Source: Cytophagaceae bacterium
GTDB lineage: Bacteria > Bacteroidota > Bacteroidia > Cytophagales > Flexibacteraceae
Length of the DNA: 64,000 nt
Direction: 5' to 3'
Assembly: GCA_027490155.1 (NCBI GenBank)
Contig: JAIXYP010000062.1
Coordinates: 1-64,000, forward strand
The notes under the pieces are model-generated. The model had not been told where the DNA came from and searched no databases. It saw nothing but the letters and a program-made list of their open reading frames with translations. The stretch's first letter is position 1, and each line of letters starts with the position of its first letter. A program made the position numbers and the translations under genes. Of this stretch, positions 1 through 9,900 are shown one piece after another.

Positions 1-43
1 AACTACCAACTTGGCACCACCGACCAAATAAGCCTCCCGAACT

Positions 44-3000
44 ATGTCTGCAAGACCAATACCCACTATTTGCCCGCCGGGCTACCAAGTCACAGGCCAC
101 CTCACCACCCACCAGCCTTGGCGAGGACTATCGACCCTATTTGCCCTATTGGTCTTGTTGCTAACAAGTGGGCGAGTTGCAGCGCAGATTTCCATCGCAG
201 CTGACTCTACAAAGGTCACGACGACGTTCAACCAAGCAAGTGGCAATACCTTGCCTTCTGGTTTCCGGCTCACGACAGCTCTGACCACCACCACCTCGGG
301 ATTAGTAATTTCTAGCACAACGGTGAACGTAGCCAGCACAACAGGTATTGTAGCAGGTATGGCGATGTCTGGTACGGGCGTCACAGCTGGCACCACAGTC
401 ATAAGCGTCAACTCAAGCACCCAGCTCACTGTATCGGTCAACAACTCGATATCCAGCTCCGTAACGCTAGCCTTTAGCAACGGCAATGTGCCTACCTATA
501 ACAGTACAGCCAACATTACCAGCACGATGCAGAACACCTCAACGGGCTCGGTTACTGGTCAAAGTTATGGCTATTACGTCGGCACCGACCGCGCGATTGG
601 TATGCAGAGCTCTACCTCGCACCCAACGCCACAGAGCATCATGGTGCAGTACCGCAACAACAAAACGGCCACCATCAAGGACCTCAAGATCGACTTCAAC
701 ATCGAGCGTTACCGTGTCAATAGCACGGCAGCATCTGTAGATCTTTTCTACTCATTAGATGGTACGACCTGGACAGCCTTAAGCGCAGGCAATACAGCAA
801 CAAGCGAGTTGCCAACTGCGGCCTCTTCTTTTACATTTGGGTCACCCCTTACTTTGACAAAATCTGCCACGATCACTAACCTGAACCTAGCCGTAAGTGG
901 CAACGTGTTTTTCCGTTGGGGCTTTAACCTATCCAATGCCAACTCCCAAGGTGTTGCAATTGATAATGTTGTCGTGACCCCTACATTGGTTGCTTGTACA
1001 ACCCCAGCCAATCAGCCAACTGCCTTAACCTTCCCTACATCAGGTACAGGCCAGATCACAGGCTCGTTCACCGCAGCAGCTAGCGCTCCGTCAAACTATC
1101 TAGTTGTACGTTACCCAAGTGGCAACACGGCTACCAACCCAACCAATGGAGTGGTTTATACCAACGGTGCAGCCCTTGGCACCGGTACTGTCGTTGCAAC
1201 AGGCGTAGGCACCTCCTTTATCAGCACTGGCCTCACGATCAGCACTGCATACGATTATTATGTTTATTCCTACAACCACAGCAACTGCTCTGGCGGACCG
1301 CTCTACCGTACTACATCTCCGCTAGTCGGCACCAAGTCAACAAGTGGTTGCCCTAGTTTTGGCGCCACCGTCCAGATCAACCCTGCCGCCACCCGTGTCG
1401 ATGGTAGCGTCTATAACACCCTCACCGAGGCCCTGCTAGAACTCAGCGGATGCGCCATTAGCCAGCCTACCGTCATCGAGCTTGCTTCCAACTACGTTAG
1501 CTCTGGCGAGACTTTCCCGTTGACCCTCCCAGCCATCAGTGGTGCTAGTTCAACCAACACCATCACGATCCGCCCAGCTTCTGGGGCTACTAACCTGACC
1601 ATCAGTGCTAGTAGCTTGTTGCCTGCTACAGCCGGTAGCATCTTCTTTATCAGCGATGGTGATTTCTGGCGCATTGACGGACGTGCTGGTGGTACTGGTA
1701 CAACCCGCAACCTGACGATCGAGAATACCGACAACACCACTGCAGGCTCTGCTGCCATCCGTTTCATCAACGGGGCGCAAAACAACGTCGTGACCTACTG
1801 CAACGTCAAGAGTGCTAACATTGGTGTCTCAAGCGGCTGTATTGCGTTTGCGACCTCTAGCACAACTGGTAACAGCGATAATACCATTTCGTTCTGCCAG
1901 ATTTCGGATGCCAGCACAGGCCTACCGAACGTCGGCATCGGATCCGTGGGTGCCCTTGGTTTTGCCAATGACAACAACCAGATCCTGAACAACAACATCG
2001 TCAATATTTTTGCTGCTACTGGCAATACCTACGGTGTCTACATCTCAGACCACAACAACAACTGGACGATCTCTGGTAACAGCATCTACCAGACCGCTTC
2101 TCGCAACCTGACCAGTGGTTCTGACCGTAACTATGCACCGATCGGCATCAGCCCTTCTACTTTTTCGACCGTTACTGGCCTTAACATCTTAGGCAACTTC
2201 ATCGGCGGTACGGCTCCACAATGTGGAGGTACCCCGCTAACCCTTACCAACTCTGGTGGAGGTGTGACCATTGTTTTGCGTGCCATCTTCGCACAGGTAG
2301 GTACTGCCGTGCCGACAAGTATCCAGGGCAATACCATTGCCAATATCAACATCACCACATCCAGCACCTCGGCTAACCAATCGTTGATCTCTGCAGTTAC
2401 AGGCGCCTTTAACATCGGTAACATCACCCCTAACGTTTTGGGTAGCATGTCGGCTACGGGCAGTGTTTCGCTTACCCAGACTACCAGCTCAACTTCTCCA
2501 AGGCTTAGTGGCATCCTGGCTGGTACAGGCACCCCAGGCGCTATGGTCATCAGCAACAACCAAATTGGTGGTCTTACAGCCTCTAACTCATCGTCTGGCA
2601 ATGTGGCACTAGCAGGTATCTATGCCCAAGGCGCAGCTAGTAGCTATACCATCAGCGGCAACACCATTGGCGGTACCGTTGCCGGTTCAATAACCAACAA
2701 TACGTCTACCAGTGTTACTGGGATTTACCTTTCCAACACGACATTGTCCAACACCATTAGCGGCAATACCGTCCGGAACCTAAACGCACCCGTAAACGCA
2801 GGTATCAGCACTGCGATTGGTATCCAAACCGATGGTGGTGTCAATACCATCAGTGGCAACACCATCCATAGTTTTACCTCTGCTTGTACCGGAGATGCTT
2901 GTTATGGTATCTATCAGTTCTCGACAAGCCCTGGACAGTCAGTTACAGGCAACACCATTCATAGCCTAGAAAGTACTAATGCGCTTAGCTCTTCTGGCGT

Positions 3001-5674
3001 CTATGGCATTATCTACAGAGGCGCAACCAGTGGCAGCAACCTGATTGACCGCAACTTTGTACATAGCCTCAAGCTCAACACAAGTGCTGTTGCCGGATCA
3101 GTTTATGGTATCTTTGTCCTGTCAGGTTCCTTACCTGTTACGATCCAGAACAACATGGTTCGCTTGGGCCTCGACGCTAGCGGTGCTGACTTGGCAATTG
3201 GTTACGGGATCTTCGGTATCTACAATCTGAGCTCAGGCACCATCAACCACTATTTCAATACCGTTTACATCGGTGGCACGGTTGCGTCTGGCAGCACCAG
3301 CAGCACATTTGCTTTACAAAGCACAGGCACTGGCACACGCTCGTTCCTGAACAATCTCTTCGTCAACAACCGTAATGGTGGCACCATAGGCAATCACTAC
3401 TGCCTCTCAGTTGCAGGCACTGGTGTCAACCCATCTGGCTTGACAAGTAACAACAACCTCTACCAAACGAGTGGAGACAACGGCTTCTTCCTGAGCTACA
3501 ACAGCAGCAACATCGACAACCTGCCTGGCATCACTACTGCTAATGGCCAAGATGCTGGTAGCTTCAGCTGCGACCCTAAACTAATAAACCCAACAGGTAC
3601 TGCAACTACGGTTGACCTACACATCTCTGCCCCACCAGTTGCCACCCTGATCGAAGGTAATGGCCAGCTCGTTGCTTCTGTTGCCCTAGACTTTGATGGC
3701 GAAACTCGCAGCGGCCTCACACCTACAGATATTGGTGCTGATGCTGGTACATTCACCGCCCAACTAGGTGGCTGCATTGCTACTTGGAATGGCTCGGTCA
3801 ACACCAGCTGGACTAATAAAGACAACTGGACACCAAACCAGACCCCAACCGCAAGCTCGCCAGTGATCATCCCTGGTGGCACAACTAATAACCCTATCAT
3901 TAGCGGCACCTCAAGCTGCTTGACCCTCACGCTCCAAAGTGATGCGACCCTCACGATCAACGCAAGTGCCCAACTACGGGTCAGCGGGCAGGTTATGGCT
4001 TCTAATACCAACAGCATTGTTGGCACAGGCAAGCTAGTCCTGAACGGTACCGCAGCTCAGTCTCTCATCGGTACCCTGAATCTGTCTAACCTCGAGATCA
4101 CAAACGCAACAACAGAAGGTGTTACCATCACCCCGTCAAGCAATCTTATCATGACTCCAGTCGCCGCCAATGGTAGCGGATTGCTTTCCCTAATGGCTAA
4201 TAGCAAACTCACAACCAACGGCAACCTGACCCTTAAGTCAAACGCCTTGGCGACCGCCATGGTAGGGCCAATTCCATCTACTGCAACATTGGCAGGTAAC
4301 CTAACCCTCGAGCGCCTGACCCCTGGTGTACAAGGATGGTACTTTATGGGTGCACCTTTCCGTGCAGGTACCAAGATCACCCAGTGGTCTGAGATCTTCC
4401 CGGTCATCACACCTAAGGAGAACGCTAACGTTTTCGTCTTTACTGAAGGTGATACCACAAGGTACCAGTCTGGCACCCGTGTCGTCGAAGGAAATGGCTG
4501 GAAAGTCGCTAGCTCAATCACTGGCGACATCAACCCATCCGACGCACCAAAAGGCTACCGTCTGCACCTAAGTACGAGGTTCAACACAGCCACCAGTTCG
4601 CTACTTTCGGTCACTGGCGCACCATTGACACAGAACGTTCTAGCCCCGTTTACTAAAACCATCACAGGCTTCGGCGACGGTGGCTGGAACCTGATTGCCA
4701 ACCCATACCCATGTGCCATCGACTGGAACGTCACCAAGTTTGATGCTTCCAACACCGCCCTACCGATGACCAATTCGGTCCATATCTGGAACGGAGCCAC
4801 CGCCAACTACAGCAGCTGGACAGCTCTATCCGCAGGTAGTGGTACAGGTGTCGGGATGTCATCAGGCATCATTGCCTCGTCTCAGGCCTTCTTTATCAAG
4901 GCCAATGCTGCTGGCACCCTGACCTTTAAAGAGACCTTCAAGAACACTGCTGCCACAAGCAGCTTCCTCCGTGCTGCCAGCCAGGACAACCTTGTGAAAT
5001 TTAGGCTTTCACAAGGCACCAAGTGGGACGAAGCCTCTGTCCTGTTCTATGACGGTGCAGATGATGCCGATGACCAGTTTGATGCCGATAACCTGGCTGG
5101 ATCTGCACTGGATATTGCTACCACCAATAATACAGGACGCAGCCTCGCGATCAACATCATGGCTACGCTTGCAGGCCAACAGCTGATCCCGCTAAGGGTC
5201 AGCGTACCAGCTATCGGCAACGCCACCCTCACTTTTGAGGACCTAAGCCGCTTTGCTGCCGACTATGACGTGATCCTGATCGATAACTTCGCAGGTACCC
5301 AGACAAACATCCGGACCCAACCAATGGTGAACTTTGCCGTCACCACAAGCGCAGGTAGCCAAGGCCAAGGTCGTTTCGCCCTATTGGTCAAACCAATGGT
5401 CACTAGCCTCAATACCACCCTTGCTGCACAGCCAAGCATGACCGTCTGGCCAAACCCTGCTGATGCCTCGCAAGCCATCAACGTTAGCCTTAGCAACTTT
5501 GGCAAAGGATTGCTGGATGTCCGTCTGATTGATGTAATGGGCAAAACCGCCTTGCGTCAACAAGTATCTATCAATGACTTTGGCACCGCGCAACTATCAG
5601 TTGAGGGCATCACACCTGGTATCTATACCTTGGTTGCCCCTGGTGCGCATAGCAAACAGATTGTCATAAAGTAA
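44..5674 (+). CDS. Giant secreted beta-helix surface protein with T9SS type A sorting domain
   Basis: Predicted 1876-residue exported protein. Residues about 31-48 form a hydrophobic signal segment ending VAAQ. A module with MSGTGVTAGTTV (about 105-120) resembles repeats found in large environmental adhesins. A fibronectin-like stretch (about 318-430) precedes a long Asn/Ser/Thr-rich region (about 440-1250) with many SGNTI and NNN motifs, the pattern of a right-handed parallel beta-helix. A Trp/Asn-rich surface-protein region follows (near 1290, TWNGSVNTSWTNKDNW). The last 75 residues carry WPNPAD, then LIDVMGK and GIYTLV, a T9SS type A C-terminal domain, so the protein should cross the outer membrane and be anchored or released. 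Its ligand or enzyme activity is not evident; adhesin or polysaccharide-binding roles are inference. ATG at 44 was chosen because it precedes the only signal peptide; the true start could lie just outside the window. Confidence 0.85.
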   Translation: MSARPIPTICPPGYQVTGHLTTHQPWRGLSTLFALLVLLLTSGRVAAQISIAADSTKVTTTFNQASGNTLPSGFRLTTALTTTTSGLVISSTTVNVASTTGIVAGMAMSGTGVTAGTTVISVNSSTQLTVSVNNSISSSVTLAFSNGNVPTYNSTANITSTMQNTSTGSVTGQSYGYYVGTDRAIGMQSSTSHPTPQSIMVQYRNNKTATIKDLKIDFNIERYRVNSTAASVDLFYSLDGTTWTALSAGNTATSELPTAASSFTFGSPLTLTKSATITNLNLAVSGNVFFRWGFNLSNANSQGVAIDNVVVTPTLVACTTPANQPTALTFPTSGTGQITGSFTAAASAPSNYLVVRYPSGNTATNPTNGVVYTNGAALGTGTVVATGVGTSFISTGLTISTAYDYYVYSYNHSNCSGGPLYRTTSPLVGTKSTSGCPSFGATVQINPAATRVDGSVYNTLTEALLELSGCAISQPTVIELASNYVSSGETFPLTLPAISGASSTNTITIRPASGATNLTISASSLLPATAGSIFFISDGDFWRIDGRAGGTGTTRNLTIENTDNTTAGSAAIRFINGAQNNVVTYCNVKSANIGVSSGCIAFATSSTTGNSDNTISFCQISDASTGLPNVGIGSVGALGFANDNNQILNNNIVNIFAATGNTYGVYISDHNNNWTISGNSIYQTASRNLTSGSDRNYAPIGISPSTFSTVTGLNILGNFIGGTAPQCGGTPLTLTNSGGGVTIVLRAIFAQVGTAVPTSIQGNTIANINITTSSTSANQSLISAVTGAFNIGNITPNVLGSMSATGSVSLTQTTSSTSPRLSGILAGTGTPGAMVISNNQIGGLTASNSSSGNVALAGIYAQGAASSYTISGNTIGGTVAGSITNNTSTSVTGIYLSNTTLSNTISGNTVRNLNAPVNAGISTAIGIQTDGGVNTISGNTIHSFTSACTGDACYGIYQFSTSPGQSVTGNTIHSLESTNALSSSGVYGIIYRGATSGSNLIDRNFVHSLKLNTSAVAGSVYGIFVLSGSLPVTIQNNMVRLGLDASGADLAIGYGIFGIYNLSSGTINHYFNTVYIGGTVASGSTSSTFALQSTGTGTRSFLNNLFVNNRNGGTIGNHYCLSVAGTGVNPSGLTSNNNLYQTSGDNGFFLSYNSSNIDNLPGITTANGQDAGSFSCDPKLINPTGTATTVDLHISAPPVATLIEGNGQLVASVALDFDGETRSGLTPTDIGADAGTFTAQLGGCIATWNGSVNTSWTNKDNWTPNQTPTASSPVIIPGGTTNNPIISGTSSCLTLTLQSDATLTINASAQLRVSGQVMASNTNSIVGTGKLVLNGTAAQSLIGTLNLSNLEITNATTEGVTITPSSNLIMTPVAANGSGLLSLMANSKLTTNGNLTLKSNALATAMVGPIPSTATLAGNLTLERLTPGVQGWYFMGAPFRAGTKITQWSEIFPVITPKENANVFVFTEGDTTRYQSGTRVVEGNGWKVASSITGDINPSDAPKGYRLHLSTRFNTATSSLLSVTGAPLTQNVLAPFTKTITGFGDGGWNLIANPYPCAIDWNVTKFDASNTALPMTNSVHIWNGATANYSSWTALSAGSGTGVGMSSGIIASSQAFFIKANAAGTLTFKETFKNTAATSSFLRAASQDNLVKFRLSQGTKWDEASVLFYDGADDADDQFDADNLAGSALDIATTNNTGRSLAINIMATLAGQQLIPLRVSVPAIGNATLTFEDLSRFAADYDVILIDNFAGTQTNIRTQPMVNFAVTTSAGSQGQGRFALLVKPMVTSLNTTLAAQPSMTVWPNPADASQAINVSLSNFGKGLLDVRLIDVMGKTALRQQVSINDFGTAQLSVEGITPGIYTLVAPGAHSKQIVIK

Positions 5675-5697
5675 CCTGATTAAATGTGATTCCGAGA

Positions 5698-5730
5698 AAT
5701 GGCCTCCTGTCCTGGGAGGTCATTTTTTTT
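5698..5730 (+). terminator. Intrinsic terminator of the beta-helix protein gene
   Basis: The stem ATGGCCTCC pairs with GGGAGGTCAT (one G-T pair) around a short loop and is followed by eight T. It lies 24 bp past the stop codon at 5674. Confidence 0.8.
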
Positions 5731-5832
5731 GCCCTTAAATCAATCCTAGATAAGTAAGTAGGATCAAGTAGAGGGGCCTCGAATAGAATAGCGCAAACCA
5801 ACCAACCGAAACATTCGCTTATCTTTCGGCCT

Positions 5833-6738
5833 ATGGCAGGTGTGCAATCAAATCTGGTAACCAAAGTGCTTTTGTATATTGATCGGCACCTTGACGACGA
5901 CCTTTCCCTAGAGATACTGGCAGCTCGGTTTGGCTATTCGGCTTTCCATTTTCATCGGTTGTTTAGGGCGCAGACAGCCGAAACCTTACAAGATTACATC
6001 AGGCGCATTCGGCTGGAGCGATCAGCTAAATGGCTAATCACGCAAAGGCCTTACGCCATAACGGACATGGCCTATCTCAATGGATATGGCAGCAATGCAG
6101 CCTTTACCAAAGCCTTCGCACGCCACTACGGGATAAGCCCACTCGTTTTTCGGCAGCGTAGTCTTGGGCGATTCAGCAAAATTATTTGGTCGCATAGCAA
6201 TCCCGGACAAGCCCAAGACCCAAGCCAACGATACTTTCGCTTCGGGATTAACAAACTCCCATCGTACGACATGGACCAAAACATCAAAGCAGCAGAGTTG
6301 CCAGCCCTTACCCTGGCCTCCATCATGAATATCGGGATGCAGAACCTAGGCGCCGCTTACGGAAGGCTCCTCAGCTGGGCTGGGCAGCAAGGGTTATTGA
6401 CACCCGATATGAAGGCCGTAACCGTTTTCCATGATAGCCCTAAAGTAACGCACCCCGCACAAGTGCGCCAGTCTGCCGGCATTGTTATTGATGATAAGCT
6501 AGTGTTGGGCCCAGAAGTAACCAAATTGGTTTTGCCAGCGGGCCTCTATGTAATAGGATCGTTCGAAATCACGATGGAAGAATTTGAATCAACCTGGACC
6601 AATCTGTTTGTTTGGCTGAACCAAAATGGTTTTGCTACCAGAGAGGGTTTAGTTTATGAAATCCACCATAATGATTATCGCACCCATCCAGAGCAGCACT
6701 TTATTGTTGAAATGCGGATCCCGGTCGTGAAACGATAA
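5833..6738 (+). CDS. AraC-family regulator with GyrI-like effector-binding domain
   Basis: 301 residues. The N-terminal 105 residues form a double helix-turn-helix of AraC/XylS type (YIDRHLDDDLSLEILA, then FHFHRLFRA, then GYGSNAAFTKAF and YGISPLVFR). Residues about 145-300 resemble the GyrI-like small-molecule-binding domain found in Rob/SoxS-like and BmrR-like regulators, with typical PAGLYVIGSFEI and a closing EMRIPV strand. Such proteins usually activate detoxification or efflux genes when a lipophilic compound binds; the ligand here is unknown. It converges on the MocR-like gene with only 6 bp between stops, so its target is not obvious from position. A TATCTTTC sequence just upstream is one base off the Bacteroidota -7 box. 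Confidence 0.85.
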   Translation: MAGVQSNLVTKVLLYIDRHLDDDLSLEILAARFGYSAFHFHRLFRAQTAETLQDYIRRIRLERSAKWLITQRPYAITDMAYLNGYGSNAAFTKAFARHYGISPLVFRQRSLGRFSKIIWSHSNPGQAQDPSQRYFRFGINKLPSYDMDQNIKAAELPALTLASIMNIGMQNLGAAYGRLLSWAGQQGLLTPDMKAVTVFHDSPKVTHPAQVRQSAGIVIDDKLVLGPEVTKLVLPAGLYVIGSFEITMEEFESTWTNLFVWLNQNGFATREGLVYEIHHNDYRTHPEQHFIVEMRIPVVKR

Positions 6739-6744
6739 ATACCC

Positions 6745-8385
6745 CTACCACCACTTTTTGCCTAGATACACACCCGCCATTTTTTGCAGAGTCGGTGTCA
6801 TAAAGGCTTGGTTAATGCACGAATAGCCCAATATTAAACCTTGTGGTTTGGGCTGTCGATGCGTGGATGATTCTTCTATGGTTTCATGCTGATAATGTTC
6901 GTCATGATCAAAATAACATTTGCTTAGGGCATGGGTCGCAATTCCCTTGGCATCGAGGGCGGCCACTAGTTTTTCATCTTGCCTATCGGCAGGTAGCTCG
7001 GCAACTAAGTGGAAACTAGATGTCTGGACAGGCCGAATCTGGATCTGGTCATCAAAGTGTTTCTGGAATAATGATAGGAATAAGGCCCGGCGTTCTTTAG
7101 CCTCCTCAATGGCCATCCGGATGTGTTTATAGATCAAGTTCTGACTCATGAAGTCCGTCATCACAACTTGGATCGACTGTGGCACAAACCTATGTGAGTG
7201 CATCTGCAGGGCTTTAACAGCAGGCAGTAAATGCGGTGGGACGATCATATAACCTAACCGAATTGATGGATGCAATATCCTGTTAAACGTCCCGAGATAG
7301 ATTGTCCGCTGCTCAGCATCGAGGCTATAGATAGAAGGCACTTGGTCATGCCAATTGTTGATCTCGTGTTCATAATCATTCTCGATGATCATGGCGTTGT
7401 GAGCATGGGCCCATGCTAATAGTTTGAGTCTCCGTTCTTTGCTCATCTTGCCGCCCAATGGATATTGGTTGGATGGCGTGGTATGGATTAATTTGACGGC
7501 TTGGTGCTCGTCCGAGTTGATTTGATCTACCATCAGCCCTTCGTTATCTACTTCAATTGGTACGACATCGGCTTGCAGACTTTTGAAAATAGAAATGACA
7601 TTCGGGAACGTTGGGTTCTCCATACAAACCATATCCCCTTTATTGATCAAGACACTGCCAATCAGGAACAATGATTGTAAAGATCCTGATACGATCATGA
7701 TTTGGCCTGGGTCGCAAGTGATGCCGCGACTCAGTAGTAGATAATTAGCAATGCACTTTTTGAGCGAGTCAATACCAGACGAAATCGAATAATTAAGATC
7801 AGCCGACCTAATGTTGCGCCAATACATATTGGATAATTTCTGCCATTGGCCAATCGGGAATACATCTAGCGGTGGCAACCCTGGGGTGAACGCAATGCCT
7901 TCTGCAGACGTATCGTTCAGCAGATGGATGTTATGCAAAAACGATTGCCCGAGGTCCGAAATTGCAGGGTAAGTCACCGGGTCAGTCTGGACCTTTTGGG
8001 GCATCTTGGGCAGTGCAGCCACTGCAAAGCCAGATCCCTGCTTGGCAACCAATAGTTGGTTTTCGGCAAGCAGATTATAGGCCTTAACGACCGTGCTGCG
8101 GGACAACCCAATAACCGTCATTAGCAGGCGGGTAGGCGGCATGGCCGTATGCTCGGGCAGGGCACCAGTGTCTATCGCCTCCTTAATTGCTTCATAAAGC
8201 GCCAAATAGATGCCACGCTGGGGCCTGCCCTCCGGCTTAAAGTAGGTCTTGATGATGTTGTTGACGACGGTGTACAAGGCAGGCTGACGGGGTAAAAGGC
8301 GATGGCAAAAGTTAGTTGTTTTTTGTGGTTTATCAATGGCTTTTGCACGCTGACGTACTGGTTTTGGCCATTTGGTATCGACCAA
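6745..8385 (-). CDS. MocR/PdxR-like regulator (GntR wHTH plus aminotransferase fold) lacking the PLP lysine
   Basis: 546 residues. Residues about 52-122 are a GntR winged helix (AIDTGALPEHTAMPPTR, GLSRSTVVKAYN). Residues about 160-540 follow the fold-type I aminotransferase domain of MocR proteins, with TTPSNQYPLGG, ENDYEHE (D337 for the pyridine nitrogen) and RLGYM all retained. In the family the PLP Schiff-base lysine lies in a GTFSKxxxPxxRLGY context; here it reads GTFNRILHPSIRLGY, so position 369 is Arg (codon AGG at 7279-7281) and the preceding Ser is Asn. The protein therefore probably cannot form an internal aldimine and may sense another ligand, or bind PLP non-covalently. Possible targets include its own promoter and the divergent SRPBCC gene. 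The 5' side carries a copy of the dispersed inverted-repeat element. Confidence 0.85.
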   Translation of the reverse strand: MVDTKWPKPVRQRAKAIDKPQKTTNFCHRLLPRQPALYTVVNNIIKTYFKPEGRPQRGIYLALYEAIKEAIDTGALPEHTAMPPTRLLMTVIGLSRSTVVKAYNLLAENQLLVAKQGSGFAVAALPKMPQKVQTDPVTYPAISDLGQSFLHNIHLLNDTSAEGIAFTPGLPPLDVFPIGQWQKLSNMYWRNIRSADLNYSISSGIDSLKKCIANYLLLSRGITCDPGQIMIVSGSLQSLFLIGSVLINKGDMVCMENPTFPNVISIFKSLQADVVPIEVDNEGLMVDQINSDEHQAVKLIHTTPSNQYPLGGKMSKERRLKLLAWAHAHNAMIIENDYEHEINNWHDQVPSIYSLDAEQRTIYLGTFNRILHPSIRLGYMIVPPHLLPAVKALQMHSHRFVPQSIQVVMTDFMSQNLIYKHIRMAIEEAKERRALFLSLFQKHFDDQIQIRPVQTSSFHLVAELPADRQDEKLVAALDAKGIATHALSKCYFDHDEHYQHETIEESSTHRQPKPQGLILGYSCINQAFMTPTLQKMAGVYLGKKWW

Positions 8386-8532
8386 CTGCTAGGCAATGGC
8401 TGTGAGTGGAAGGGTATAAGATGAGTTGGTATTGCTTGGCTTCTGGGGTTCGGTACAGTTTAACAGATGTCAAAATCTAACATTATCAGAGCCGTCCACT
8501 TCTCTGGGTGTTGTGGGTTGGGGAAAAACGAA

Positions 8533-8656
8533 TTGTCTGAATTAGGATTTTAGAAATAAGATTTAAAGGATAGGCTTGCAGACACTGCAAAGACATGCGT
8601 TTTGCGCAGTCGTTTTGCCTCAGGGTATTCGTAACCGTCCAATCCAAGTTCAGGCA
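8533..8656. repeat. Dispersed TIR element, copy A (in a divergent promoter region)
   Basis: Left end TTGTCTGAATTAGGATT and right end CCAATCCAAGTTCAGGCA are imperfect inverted repeats, and next to the left end is the family core TTTTAGAAATAAGATT. The copy is about 124 bp, shorter than the 140-152 bp of most others. It occupies the middle of the 378 bp gap between the MocR-like gene (minus) and the SRPBCC gene (plus), so unlike the other copies it lies in a promoter region rather than behind a stop codon. A C8A7 tract (8661-8675) follows directly. Nothing else is recognisable in the gap. Confidence 0.7.
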
Positions 8657-8763
8657 TTCACCCCCCCCAAAAAAACCTAAAAAAATTTTCACCACTCCTG
8701 TCCGGAAACAGAAACTGAGCACGTCATCAGTGCAAGAAAGCCAATCAAACCATCCCTTGGCTC

Positions 8764-9363
8764 ATGTTTCTCAAGATGAAAACCCTCACCATCATCCTCC
8801 TTGCGCTAAGCGCCCTCACCACAATCATTGGCCTAGCCATCTGGCTAATGCCCACCACCCTTGTTATCGAAACCGAAGCGACCGTCCTGGCTCCCGCACC
8901 AATGGTCTATCAAAAGGTGTCCCATCTCGGCCAGTTTCATACCTGGAGCCCATGGCTTGAAAAAGACCCCAAACAACGTCATTATGTGACAGGCACTGAT
9001 GGCTCGGTCGGAAGCCAATACCATTGGGAAGGCGTTGCCGAAAATGGAACAGGTTCGCAGACCATCACCTCCCTCAAACCAAATGAGTTGGTATTGGTTG
9101 ATTGCCACATCACGGCACCGTTCGAAAGCAAACCCCAGTTTGGCTACCATTTTGCCGCCGCTGATGGGGGTAACAAAACACAAGCTAGCATCGTCTTTAC
9201 GCTCGAAATGGGGCGTCCGTTCAACGTCATCAGCCGGCTAATTGGCCTCAGGGCAGAGATTGAGGCTAGCAATGTTTCGGCCTTACAAAATCTTAAACGT
9301 ATTTGCGAATCAGAGGCCCTAAAGGCTGCCGTCCGTCAGCCCCTAGCAGCCAACGCCCAATAA
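8764..9363 (+). CDS. Membrane-anchored SRPBCC (START-like) family protein
   Basis: 199 residues. One N-terminal membrane helix (about 8-30) is followed by a domain with the SRPBCC/polyketide-cyclase pattern: VLAPAPMVYQKVSHLGQF, then WSPWLEKDP, a beta-rich middle and a long C-terminal helix. Such domains bind hydrophobic ligands in a deep pocket; the ligand is unknown. A second ATG at 8776 (MKTLTIILL) could be the true start. It is 64 bp upstream of the YCII gene and probably shares a message with it. AHSA/SRPBCC proteins are often encoded beside YCII-ECF pairs, which supports a functional module. Confidence 0.7.
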   Translation: MFLKMKTLTIILLALSALTTIIGLAIWLMPTTLVIETEATVLAPAPMVYQKVSHLGQFHTWSPWLEKDPKQRHYVTGTDGSVGSQYHWEGVAENGTGSQTITSLKPNELVLVDCHITAPFESKPQFGYHFAAADGGNKTQASIVFTLEMGRPFNVISRLIGLRAEIEASNVSALQNLKRICESEALKAAVRQPLAANAQ

Positions 9364-9427
9364 CACATCCACTCAACCCTCTTTTTCTTAACCAATCTCG
9401 CGTACCCTTAAACCTTAATAAATTACC

Positions 9428-9790
9428 ATGGAAAAGTACATGTTATCATTCCGCATTGCAGCCGACGCTATGGCCTTCATGCAGAACCTCACGCCAGAGC
9501 AGATCACCGAGTCCATGAACCAATGGCAAGGCTGGATCATGGAGCTAGCCAGCAATGGTCACTTCGTGAGCACCGAGCAGCTACAACCAAGTGGTCGCGT
9601 ACTGACGGGCCCAACTGCGGTCATGACCGATGGCCCATTTGTCGAAGTCAAAGAGGTCCTTGGTGGCATCATCATTGTCTTGGCCAATGACCTAGACCAG
9701 GCCACCGAGTTTGCGAAAGGATGCCCAATCCTGCCAATAGGTGGCTCGGTGGAAATCCGCCCATTGGTTCCTCTTGACCTACCCGTCTAA
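9428..9790 (+). CDS. YCII-related (DGPF domain) protein
   Basis: 120 residues, the usual length of the family. The signature TDGPFVEVKEVLGG is at about 73-86, preceded by the ferredoxin-like first half (YMLSFR). Members of the DGPF group are the standard genomic partners of a class of ECF sigma factors with a C-terminal extension (ECF42 in the published classification), and here that sigma factor is the next gene. Biochemical function is unproven; roles in sensing or in catalysis related to YciI hydrolase have been proposed. A terminator lies between it and the sigma gene. Confidence 0.85.
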   Translation: MEKYMLSFRIAADAMAFMQNLTPEQITESMNQWQGWIMELASNGHFVSTEQLQPSGRVLTGPTAVMTDGPFVEVKEVLGGIIIVLANDLDQATEFAKGCPILPIGGSVEIRPLVPLDLPV

Positions 9791-9834
9791 TCAAATCATA
9801 GGCTTAGCTCCGCATACCTAATAAGCTCAAAACT

Positions 9835-9872
9835 AGCCCAGGACCAGTGATGGTTTTGGGCTTTTTGTCTTT
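9835..9872 (+). terminator. Intrinsic terminator between the YCII gene and the sigma factor
   Basis: AGCCCA pairs with TGGGCT, and inside that ACC pairs with GGT across AGTGAT; TTTTTGTCTTT follows. It overlaps the GTG at 9847 that would otherwise extend the sigma-factor frame, which argues that translation of the sigma factor starts at ATG 9901. Confidence 0.65.
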
Positions 9873-9900
9873 AGTTTGGTCGCCTAATTACACCGCATCC

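Noticed and set aside
2131-4032. Long open frames on the minus strand (up to 178 codons) opposite the beta-helix gene
   Set aside because: They are by-products of the Thr/Asn/Ser codon bias of the plus-strand gene. The products show no family pattern and the plus gene is clearly coding.
8661-8675. C8A7 tract as a phase-variation switch
   Set aside because: It is not inside a gene or at a promoter spacer that I can define; its position next to repeat copy A is probably incidental.
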